Assembly: GCF_001597725.1 (NCBI RefSeq)
Contig: NZ_LUTR01000010.1
Location: 1 to 64,000, forward strand
Length of the DNA stretch: 64,000 nt
Reading direction: 5' to 3'
Source of the DNA: Neptuniibacter marinus
GTDB taxonomy: Bacteria > Pseudomonadota > Gammaproteobacteria > Pseudomonadales > Balneatricaceae
In this document: in pieces, positions 1-6,784 of the stretch
Layout: the number at the start of each line of letters is the position of its first letter
Position numbering within the stretch: the stretch's first letter is position 1
Notes under the pieces: model-generated
What the model saw: only the letters and a program-made list of their open reading frames with translations
Told to the model about the DNA's origin: nothing
The model's database searches: none
Position numbers and translations under genes: made by a program

Positions 1-75
1 GGCGTCCCATAGGGGGTTCGAACCCCTGTTACCGCCGTGAAAGGGCGGTGTCCTAGACCTCTAGACGAATGGGAC
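1..75 (-). tRNA. tRNA-Glu (TTC), clipped at its 3' end
   Basis: The reverse complement folds as a tRNA: acceptor arms GTCCCAT (75-69) and ATGGGAC (10-4), discriminator G, and CC running off the window edge, so the final A is not visible. The anticodon loop between CCGCC and GGCGG reads CTTTCAC, giving anticodon TTC. The T arm contains GGTTCGAACC. It closely resembles enterobacterial tRNA-Glu. The next gene upstream on this strand is not visible; the ORF at 217 is divergent. Confidence 0.96.
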
Positions 76-216
76 GCAACAAGCTTCACCAGCTCATTAA
101 AGCGGGGGAAATAATACTGATCTAACATTAAAAATACAAGTATTTTATTTGATTATTTACCTATAAAATCAGAGCTGTTTCCGATAGTGTAAAGTGATTA
201 GAAATAGGACACTTTC

Positions 217-957
217 ATGAGCCCAACTTACATAGCAGTTATTATTCTTTGTGGCGTTGCTCTCATGGCCTGTATAGCCTTTGTCATACAGGATATTGAA
301 AACAAAAAGCGTGAACGTAAGCTTCGCTTAATCAGTTTAAAGTCTGGCATTCGTAGGGCATCTCATCTACTGGATGCCTTCCCCCCCATTCTAATGACTA
401 CCGAAATCCGTTCCCTACTTTGCAAATATTTAGAAGCTCGCTGGACAGCAGTTGTCGAATTAGATTCGAGCGAAAGCAATAAACAACAAAGAGCCACCTT
501 TCAAGCTCAAGCAGCTATTTTGCCAGAACCAGTAGCTCATCCATCCGGCTCCATGACCATATTTAAAAGCCATACAGAAGCAGCCAGAGCAATGGGAATC
601 ATAAAAGAGCTCGCTCAATTCATTACCGACATAAAAAATAAAGGCGAAATCAACCACGACATTGCTGATAACTTAACAAAAGGTGCGAAACAGACCTATG
701 CACGTATAGAGGTCGATGTAGAACTACTAAATGCAATGGAAACGGAGAAGTCTAGAGGCCCTGAAGTTGTTATACATCATTACCGTAGCTGTTTTAGCAA
801 ACTGCAAAATCTCAATCACCACCAAACACTCGATCGGCAGCTATACGAAATTCGCACACACGTCGGCCAACTGGCAGAAAAAATAGATGCGGCAACAGAA
901 GAAAAAGCAAAAGAGAAAGCAGAGGAACAAGACTCAGGTAAAAAGTTTAACTTCTAA
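217..957 (+). CDS. Membrane-anchored protein of unknown function
   Basis: A 246-residue protein I do not recognise. Residues about 4-24 form one hydrophobic helix (IAVIILCGVALMACIAFVI) followed by a basic KKRERK stretch, which fits a type II anchor with the bulk in the cytoplasm. The rest is hydrophilic and looks helical, and the tail (about 220-240) is rich in E, K and A, suggesting a coiled coil or a flexible acidic/basic end. No catalytic motif is visible. An AGGA sequence precedes the ATG at a suitable distance. It converges on the YeeE gene with only 10 bases between stops and no obvious terminator. It stands alone between a tRNA and a transporter, so context does not suggest a role. Confidence 0.75.
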   Translation: MSPTYIAVIILCGVALMACIAFVIQDIENKKRERKLRLISLKSGIRRASHLLDAFPPILMTTEIRSLLCKYLEARWTAVVELDSSESNKQQRATFQAQAAILPEPVAHPSGSMTIFKSHTEAARAMGIIKELAQFITDIKNKGEINHDIADNLTKGAKQTYARIEVDVELLNAMETEKSRGPEVVIHHYRSCFSKLQNLNHHQTLDRQLYEIRTHVGQLAEKIDAATEEKAKEKAEEQDSGKKFNF

Positions 958-967
958 CCACTGAAAG

Positions 968-2017
968 TTATTGCTTCCGATCAACAAAAGTATCGGTCAG
1001 ACCTGCCCCAGCCCACATAGAAGCCAAAGCAATCCAAGCCGTAATAGAAAACGCAGAACCTCCAGTTAATCCTGCACCCACGGCACAGCCACCAGCCAGC
1101 ATCCCTCCCATCCCCATTAGGCATGCACCCATAATGTAGCGCACCATACTACTACCATCTTTAAACCCCTCAAGCTTCAACGTACGGGAAAAGAAAGCAG
1201 CTAAGAACGAACCGATAAAAACACCAGGCACGAGCCCAACATCAAAATCCATTGGCGCCCCACCCGGCGTCAGAAAGTACATCAAGGTATCAGCAGAAGG
1301 TCCTGTAAACGTCATGCTCTCAACTTGTGTAGATTCGAATGTTTGATAAGACATATGATAAGTAAACCACCAGCCGCCTACGACCATAGATCCAACACCC
1401 ATAGAACCAATCCAAGCCCACGGCGTCAGTTTATTTTTTATACCATAGATCACAGCCACTACAGCACAGGCGATACTGATATATATGCCGGCATAATCAC
1501 CTAAGCCAAGAAAACCTAATAATTCCAGCCCCCCATCTTCATGTAGTAAAACAGAATGGGCAACAGCATCCCTAGCCGGTGCAAAAATACCCCGTAAACT
1601 CGCTTGCGCTATAGCAGCAAACAATAAGCCTGAAAACAGAGCACGAAGGTTTCCTGTGGCTGCTAGCACAAGCAAGCGTGCTCCGCAGCCTCTCGCCAAA
1701 ATCATACCCGCACCAAACATGAGTCCGCCAAGCACTGCACCCGATAAACTTCCATAAGATGCCAGCATTCTAGAATCAGTAATATCCAGCTCACCCATCA
1801 GAATAAGCGCTTGAGTCCCGCCTACCGCAGCAGAAAAAGTTAACAGCCAAATAGCCACCTTAGGCCCCATATTTCCACGCACAAATTCAACAACCGCGGC
1901 TCGTAAACAGAACTGACTTCGCTGGGCAAACACACCAAACATTAGCCCTAACATCAGTCCACCTAAGGCTGTTGCGCCATCTTCACCTAAGCTATCAATT
2001 AAAAAATCGAAATCCAT
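968..2017 (-). CDS. YeeE/YedE family membrane transporter
   Basis: A 349-residue polytopic membrane protein of the YeeE/YedE family, whose studied members import thiosulfate or related sulfur species. Visible family signatures are the N-terminal GVFAQRSQFCLRAA motif (about 28-41), a central ARGCGARLLVLAATGNLRAL motif and a C-terminal AGGCAVGAGLTGGSAFS motif. Each carries the conserved cysteine in a glycine-rich loop, as expected for a pore built from repeated halves. About nine to ten hydrophobic segments can be counted. Substrate is inferred from the family, not shown. An IS3-type element begins about 40 bases upstream of the ATG, so the native promoter has probably been displaced or cut. 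No partner gene such as tusA or a rhodanese lies next to it. Confidence 0.9.
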   Translation of the reverse strand: MDFDFLIDSLGEDGATALGGLMLGLMFGVFAQRSQFCLRAAVVEFVRGNMGPKVAIWLLTFSAAVGGTQALILMGELDITDSRMLASYGSLSGAVLGGLMFGAGMILARGCGARLLVLAATGNLRALFSGLLFAAIAQASLRGIFAPARDAVAHSVLLHEDGGLELLGFLGLGDYAGIYISIACAVVAVIYGIKNKLTPWAWIGSMGVGSMVVGGWWFTYHMSYQTFESTQVESMTFTGPSADTLMYFLTPGGAPMDFDVGLVPGVFIGSFLAAFFSRTLKLEGFKDGSSMVRYIMGACLMGMGGMLAGGCAVGAGLTGGSAFSITAWIALASMWAGAGLTDTFVDRKQ

Positions 2018-2097
2018 AATGGCTAAACCTATACATAAACGTTAAAGCTAATAGGTACGGTAATCCTCCCATTTTTAACTGGCGCTAAAAGTAGAAG

Positions 2098-2913
2098 TTA
2101 TGCCACCATTAACGGTGATTTACCGCCATTGGCTTTGTGCGGCCGCTCATGATTGTAAAACCATAACCAGCGTGTTGCATAGTCCTGTACTTCCTCCAGT
2201 GTTTCGAATAGGTGCTTGCTAACCCAGCTATATCTGAGTGTGCGGTTGTGACGCTCAATATAGGCATTTTGTTGTGGGTTGCCTGGCTGAATATATTCGA
2301 TGCGTATTTTGTACTTCAGCGCCCACTCTGTGAATTCATGACTGATAAACTCTGGGCCATTATCACAGCGAATAATCTGTGGCTTACCTCGCCATTCAAT
2401 CAACTGATTAAGCGATCGTATGACTCGTATTGAGGGTAATGAGAAGCCTGCGTCTATCGCTAACCCTTCGCGCTTGAAGTCGTCTATCACATTAAACAGG
2501 CGGTATTTCCGGCCGTCAGATAACTGATCATGCATGAAGTCGATGGACCACACCTGATTTCTGCGTAAGGGCTGTTTCAAGGGTTCTGGTTTATGTCTCT
2601 TCAGTCGCCTACGTGGCCGTATCCTGAGATTGAGCGACAACGCGCAGTAAATACGGTAGACCCGCTTATGGTTCCAATGAAAACCTTTCACGTTACGCAG
2701 ATACTCAAAGCACAGACCAAAGCCCCAATCAGACTCTTTATCTGTCAGCTTGATTAGCCAATCAGCGATTTCGGCATTCTCTGAATCCAGCTGCGGCTGA
2801 TAACGATAACAGCTTTCGCTGATGCCAAAGGCTACGCATGCCAATCTGATGCTAGATCCTTGGGTGGCAACGGCCTGTTGCGCCATCTCTTTTCGCTGAG
2901 ACGGCTTTACCAC
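2098..2913 (-). CDS. IS3-family transposase OrfB (DDE catalytic domain)
   Basis: A 271-residue frame in the -1 phase relative to OrfA, beginning at a GTG inside the frameshift site. It carries the HTH_21-like region ([20 protein letters not shown]) and the rve integrase core: first Asp in VWSIDFMHD (about 125), second in [10 protein letters not shown] (about 185) and Glu in [10 protein letters not shown] (about 221), followed by the family's C-terminal YNHERPH motif. All three DDE residues are present and no internal stop is seen, so the element could be active. The functional product is expected to be the OrfAB fusion. Confidence 0.93.
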   Translation of the reverse strand: MVKPSQRKEMAQQAVATQGSSIRLACVAFGISESCYRYQPQLDSENAEIADWLIKLTDKESDWGFGLCFEYLRNVKGFHWNHKRVYRIYCALSLNLRIRPRRRLKRHKPEPLKQPLRRNQVWSIDFMHDQLSDGRKYRLFNVIDDFKREGLAIDAGFSLPSIRVIRSLNQLIEWRGKPQIIRCDNGPEFISHEFTEWALKYKIRIEYIQPGNPQQNAYIERHNRTLRYSWVSKHLFETLEEVQDYATRWLWFYNHERPHKANGGKSPLMVA

Positions 2914-3173
2914 TTTTTTTGTAAAGCCTCTTGGACAATCTCAGCCTTGAGGCGTTCTTCGGCATACATCTTTTTGAGACGCCGGTTCTCTTCTTCCAGC
3001 TCTTTCATACGGGCCATTAATGAAGCATCCATGCCGCCGTACTTTGCACGCCATTTGTAGAATGTTGCTGAACTCATGCCGTGTTCACGGCACAACTCAG
3101 GCACTGGCGTGCCTGCTTCAGCTTGCTTAAGGATTGCCATGATCTGGCTGTCGGTATAACGTGATTTTTTCAT
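2907..3173 (-). CDS. IS3-family transposase OrfA (HTH and leucine-zipper subunit)
   Basis: An 88-residue frame with the transposase-8 type helix-turn-helix ([20 protein letters not shown], then [17 protein letters not shown]) that recognises IS ends, followed by a heptad-like helix ([20 protein letters not shown]) used for dimerisation. ATG at 3173 is preceded by GGAG in AGGAGATTCTC. It ends in EALQKKW and overlaps OrfB by seven bases at an A-rich slippery run, so OrfA is both a stand-alone regulator and the N-terminal part of the OrfAB transposase. Confidence 0.93.
   Translation of the reverse strand: MKKSRYTDSQIMAILKQAEAGTPVPELCREHGMSSATFYKWRAKYGGMDASLMARMKELEEENRRLKKMYAEERLKAEIVQEALQKKW
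2913..2919 (-). promoter_or_regulatory. Programmed -1 frameshift site A AAA AAG in the IS
   Basis: On the minus strand OrfA reads CAA AAA AAG TGG TAA. The heptamer A AAA AAG (2919 to 2913) is the classic slippery sequence of IS3 elements. A -1 slip gives AAA AAA GTG GTA, entering OrfB and bypassing the OrfA stop six bases on. Confidence 0.85.
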
Positions 3174-3243
3174 GAGAATCTCCTGTGTCTAGATTACGAG
3201 AAAATTCTACTTTTGAGGACCGTTAATTTTCGGGGGGATTACC

Positions 3244-3636
3244 GCACCGCGCACAAAAAAAGAGACTCACAATCTCACGCTCAATTGAGAAAGGAATGAC
3301 CACTGAGGGCTATTAGATTATTTCTGGATGGAATAATAACAAAACAAATTAGTATATAAATTGACCTATACCAACAGGCGAGCAACTTTATTAACATTAA
3401 CTAATAAAGACAATTGTCGGATGTAGTTGGTACTGGAACTGAGTTCCAACTTAGCTGGATTGCCTAGACCTCTTGTATAGCAAGGCGTTCAAGTGATTTC
3501 ATATCCTCTTATCTAGCATACATAATCCAGTTGAAGATGGAACTCGTAAAACTAGATCTTGCAATTCCACTATCTAGGAATGATTACCGAGCATTGGGGT
3601 AAATACATGAGATTATTTTTTACTATAGACAGCTAG
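3244..3636. other. Intergenic stretch between the IS and the accessory genes
   Basis: No convincing ORF or RNA is visible in these roughly 390 AT-rich bases. The one notable element is a copy (3419-3440) of a short sequence that recurs at 13558 on the far side of the helicase operon, including a small palindrome GGAACTGAGTTCC. The region is downstream of the minus-strand gene at 3637. Confidence 0.5.
3419..3440 (+). repeat. Degenerate direct repeat, left copy flanking the accessory block
   Basis: GGATGTAGTTG followed within three bases by CTGGAAC. The same two words in the same order and orientation occur at 13558-13577, and weaker similarity continues on both sides (CTAAT..ACA upstream, TTGCCTA downstream). 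It could be a diverged boundary or attachment repeat. Similarity was judged by eye only. Confidence 0.4.
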
Positions 3637-4161
3637 TCACAAGAAGCCGTAATCAGCGGAAAGCTCGATTGCCCTCCCTTTTGCTTTAAAAGCCCCCTTA
3701 AAGCTCTCATCCTTTAATAGAGAAATATTCATAGGTTCGTTTACATCTAATATTTCAGTCTGAATGAGTATTAGTGCATCTACATCTAAGAGTGCTAAAA
3801 CAGAACTATCTACACCATACTCTGGGGTATTAATCATCTCTGTAGCAGTAGCAATGGGAAGCCTTTTGTACCATTCTTTGAAAAAATCGGGCACTTTATC
3901 TAACAGCCTCTGTACTCTTTGACCGCCTATTGGCTCTCTCACAATATCGAATCTTATTCTGTCTTCGTAAACATCGAGATCTGTATAAATTGTTTTACCA
4001 AGCAGTCCCTCATCAAGCCGAAGAAACACACAGTTTTTGGACCGCATATCTATAGCGAATGTTTCGCTTACAGGGTAACACCCAGAAAGAATCTCTCTTC
4101 TGTCATCATCTATTACGTTTCGAATAAAGATATAAGTTCTTAGCTGCGGAGAACCAGGCAT
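3637..4161 (-). CDS. Hypothetical protein, 174 residues
   Basis: I do not recognise this protein. It is a soluble-looking 174-residue chain with alternating strand-like hydrophobic segments (RTYIFIRNVI, KNCVFLRL, DALILIQTEILDV) and no signal peptide or obvious catalytic motif. Its ATG lies inside the 3' end of the small membrane-protein frame at 4106-4294 in a different phase, so the two are probably translationally coupled, or they are one gene split by a frameshift. Base composition is AT-rich like the defence genes upstream. It lies downstream of the RloC-like gene on the same strand, separated by about 280 bases from the end of the small ORF, so whether it belongs to that system is open. 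Confidence 0.55.
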   Translation of the reverse strand: MPGSPQLRTYIFIRNVIDDDRREILSGCYPVSETFAIDMRSKNCVFLRLDEGLLGKTIYTDLDVYEDRIRFDIVREPIGGQRVQRLLDKVPDFFKEWYKRLPIATATEMINTPEYGVDSSVLALLDVDALILIQTEILDVNEPMNISLLKDESFKGAFKAKGRAIELSADYGFL

Positions 4162-4294
4162 AGCTCAGGTCAATAGCTTGAAAGTGCAAGCTAATCGATT
4201 TATGTAATGATTGGTAACTGAAAAGGCCAATAACCCCTAAAGCCAAACCAAAGACAAAGGTTTTTAATTTTTTCACTTTAACAAACACCTCCAC
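4106..4294 (-). CDS. Small single-pass membrane protein overlapping the next gene
   Basis: A 62-residue frame starting MEVFVKVKKLKTFVFGLALG, with a basic N-terminus and one hydrophobic helix (about 13-28), then a soluble tail. It overlaps the 174-residue frame at 3637-4161 by 56 bases in another phase. Either this is a genuine small protein whose translation is coupled to the downstream gene, or the two are the N- and C-terminal parts of one membrane-anchored protein split by an indel near 4160. The sequence alone does not decide. No function is assigned. Confidence 0.4.
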   Translation of the reverse strand: MEVFVKVKKLKTFVFGLALGVIGLFSYQSLHKSISLHFQAIDLSYAWFSAAKNLYLYSKRNR

Positions 4295-4326
4295 ACTTAA
4301 TAAATCAATAGTTTACTAGTGAAAGA

Positions 4327-4452
4327 CTAACCATTAGTATTGCCTTGTTGCCACTTAGGCATTTCTCCAGTCTTATACACTCGACGTAGCTTATTACATT
4401 GGGTAATGAGGCTACCTGTGGCGGGCACAGGTACAATATGGAGATTGCTCAT
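4327..4452 (-). CDS. Possible 41-residue ORF
   Basis: An ATG at 4452 opens a short minus-strand frame beginning MSNLHIVPVPATGSLITQ and ending in PKWQQGNTNG before TAG. The composition looks more protein-like than the 68-residue plus-strand frame across the same bases. There is no strong ribosome binding site and no recognised family. It lies between the RloC-like gene (ends 4573) and the small membrane ORF (starts 4294), on the same strand, and could be a small gene or the relic of a larger one. Confidence 0.25.
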   Translation of the reverse strand: MSNLHIVPVPATGSLITQCNKLRRVYKTGEMPKWQQGNTNG

Positions 4453-4572
4453 GTTGAAAGTTGTTGATGTACGTCAGTACACTCGCTTCAGACTAGGCAA
4501 GCTTGAGATAGTGTGTAAGCACCGTCGAAGGCTACCTAAGCGATAAACCCCAATGCCTTTGTGGTGACAACC

Positions 4573-6765
4573 TCATTCCAACATTCTCTGGTAATGGTTT
4601 AGATCATCCATTTTGTCAAATACCATCTTGAACCTTTCTAAGTAAATTTCTGGCTGAACATCCATCATAAAGCCCATATTAGTAGGATCAGAATGTGACT
4701 CCCTGTTCACATAGCGATAGAAAGACTTAAACCCCTGATTAGGCTCTTCGTCAGCTAATTCATTAAGGATGATACCCAGTTTTTCTTTCTTATGAACAAA
4801 ACCAAAGTAATGCTCAAGTATATTTCTCATTACATTAGGTAAAACCACGGGATCAGTGTTCGAATCCCTGACATCCTTCAGTATCTGCCAAAGCGACTGA
4901 TAGTCATTTTTTATATCACCAGACTCAATAGGGCTTATCTTTGAAAATTTATTCTTGCTAATTCTGAATAAAGAATAGTTATTATTAAACCTTTCTTTAT
5001 TGTTCGGAGATAGCTTTATAAGCTCGTGATAGAAAAATAAGCTATGCGTAAGAACAAGCACTCTTTTAAATCTAGCTCCTCTAATCAACTCATTATGAAT
5101 TAGGGAAGCAACATCGTAGACATAATTCTGCGATAGACTAGAAATAGGGTCATCAATCACTATGAACTTTTCAGAATCATTAACATCCCCGTCTTTTCTA
5201 TCACTACCATTACACAGCTCAATAAAGTACAAAAATGCAATTAAAGTTTTCTCCCCCTCACTCAAGCTTCTAAACACATTATCTTCGCCTATTTCTCTAC
5301 TAATTTTAAAAAAGTTATCTTCCTCACCTTTCTTATATTTTTCTATTTGAAAACCAACCAAACCAAGGGATAATAAGTTAGCATTTATACGTTCAATCGT
5401 TTCATCAATATTAGACGACTTCTTTCTCAATAAAAGAATTCTATCTCTAACCTTCCTACCAACCTTTTCAACCCTATCTAAATGAGCAACCTTTTCATCT
5501 ATTTTAACACCTAGCTTTCTTTTCCCCTCAATCTCAAGGCGAATTATATCGTCAACCTGACCTCTTAAAACGCCCCACATTCTTTCTTTTAAATCTTCTT
5601 TGCTTTCTTTTATTTTAGCCGTCTTAGAATTAACAGCTCGAACTTCCTTATTGATCTCAATCGCTACCGAGGCTAGATCAGAAACTTTATCATTACAAAA
5701 TCCAGCCTCTACAATTCTATTAAGATCTTTGCTCTTCAAAGAAATCTCTTTTAAATTATCATTCAGATAAGATTCAACAAGTTCAATCAACGGTGATACT
5801 TTATGTACACCATCATTAAAAAGAGCACAATCTAAAAATGCGGAATTCAATCCATCAATATAAGTCTTTATGCTATTCTTGTACTTATATTCAATTTGAA
5901 TTATTCTTTCTAACCTCTGTTCATATGATTTGTCAAAAAGTTTTCTAAGCTCATCATGAAAGTCTATAGAGATAGTATTACTCTGACAGAAAGGGCATTT
6001 TTCCTGACCTTCTCTCAAGTACAAATCTCTTCCTTCTTTAACCCAGCTCAAACCATCAATCTCTTCAATAAAACTGGAAAGCTGGCTATTATCAGATCCT
6101 ACAATAGGCTCCTTCAATATCAACCTTTCTTCATCTGTTAGGTCTCCAAAAACAGGCAGCACAACTTCCTTTAAAGAAACACCATCAAATTCAATGAGCG
6201 AATCCATTTCACTGACCAAGTCAGACAGCATGGTTTCTTCTAGTGGCTGATAGCTTTTAACTTTATTATAGAAACTAGATTTAGGTCGAATAAAGCCCTT
6301 CAAGAATTGTTCTAAAGAGGTCCCCTCCACCCCTTTCTTTTTCTCATAAACTTCAGAAATTCCCTTCTCATTAATTCGAGTTATCTCGAGTTCAAAATCA
6401 GTTTTCTCTCCCTTTAAACACTTATACTTTTCGCCAAGCCTTTTCCTTAGTTTTTCTTTGGAGGCAATCTGTCTTTCAATATCCCCATTATTCTTACTGA
6501 GTGTGAAAACTCCTTTCTGCTCCTCTCTATTAAAAAAGTTATCATCAATAAACTGATGATTATAAACTAGAGGAACACATTCGCCGTCTAATTCAAAGCC
6601 ACACTCAGAGTATTCATGAGTCTCATTATAGATATACCTTGATATTGTGGACTTCCCTGTTCCATTAAGACCAAACACAAAGATATTATTCTTTGATAAG
6701 TCCAGCCGCTGTTCTTCGTCAGGGTGATAACTGGCCACTCCCTTAATACTTATATAATTACTCAT
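4573..6765 (-). CDS. RloC/PrrC-like ATPase with zinc hook and anticodon-nuclease-like C-terminus
   Basis: A 730-residue protein of the AAA_13 / COG4694 type, which includes the tRNA-cutting phage-exclusion enzymes PrrC and RloC. Walker A is GLNGTGKST (32-40). A long coiled-coil middle carries CPFC (257-260), a Rad50-like zinc hook typical of RloC. The ABC signature is LSEGE (501-505), Walker B FIVIDDP (534-540), D-loop SSLSQ, and the H-loop is in LTHS (572-575). The C-terminal part has R647-NIL-E651-H652 and a later RESH with H691, matching the Arg/Glu/His arrangement of the PrrC anticodon nuclease, though the E-to-H spacing is longer than in PrrC. Known members sense DNA damage or restriction failure and cut tRNA anticodon loops; that activity is inferred here. 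It is the last gene of a three-gene operon, 19 bases after the 706-residue gene. Composition is markedly AT-rich. Confidence 0.8.
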   Translation of the reverse strand: MSNYISIKGVASYHPDEEQRLDLSKNNIFVFGLNGTGKSTISRYIYNETHEYSECGFELDGECVPLVYNHQFIDDNFFNREEQKGVFTLSKNNGDIERQIASKEKLRKRLGEKYKCLKGEKTDFELEITRINEKGISEVYEKKKGVEGTSLEQFLKGFIRPKSSFYNKVKSYQPLEETMLSDLVSEMDSLIEFDGVSLKEVVLPVFGDLTDEERLILKEPIVGSDNSQLSSFIEEIDGLSWVKEGRDLYLREGQEKCPFCQSNTISIDFHDELRKLFDKSYEQRLERIIQIEYKYKNSIKTYIDGLNSAFLDCALFNDGVHKVSPLIELVESYLNDNLKEISLKSKDLNRIVEAGFCNDKVSDLASVAIEINKEVRAVNSKTAKIKESKEDLKERMWGVLRGQVDDIIRLEIEGKRKLGVKIDEKVAHLDRVEKVGRKVRDRILLLRKKSSNIDETIERINANLLSLGLVGFQIEKYKKGEEDNFFKISREIGEDNVFRSLSEGEKTLIAFLYFIELCNGSDRKDGDVNDSEKFIVIDDPISSLSQNYVYDVASLIHNELIRGARFKRVLVLTHSLFFYHELIKLSPNNKERFNNNYSLFRISKNKFSKISPIESGDIKNDYQSLWQILKDVRDSNTDPVVLPNVMRNILEHYFGFVHKKEKLGIILNELADEEPNQGFKSFYRYVNRESHSDPTNMGFMMDVQPEIYLERFKMVFDKMDDLNHYQRMLE

Positions 6766-6784
6766 AAAAATCCCTCTTAATAAA

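Larger units (their letters stand above)
2059..3243 (-). mobile_element. IS3-family insertion sequence, about 1185 bp, apparently intact
   Basis: The element has two transposase frames flanked by imperfect terminal inverted repeats. The left end (2059 on) reads GGTAATCCTCCC and continues to CTAAAAGTAGAA. The reverse complement of the right end (3243 back) reads GGTAATCCCCCC and continues to CTCAAAAGTAGAA. Size, two overlapping frames and DDE transposase fit the IS3 family, most like the IS407-type group. Flanking tetranucleotides GTAC and GCAC differ at one base, so a clean target duplication is not proven. It lies between the YeeE gene and the AT-rich accessory block. Confidence 0.9.

Noticed and set aside
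2055-3247. Target-site duplication of the IS3 element
   Set aside because: Flanks GTAC and GCAC differ at one of four bases; too short to claim.
4340-4546. 68-residue plus-strand frame
   Set aside because: It overlaps a more protein-like minus-strand frame, is Arg/Leu/Cys-rich in a random way and has no ribosome binding site.
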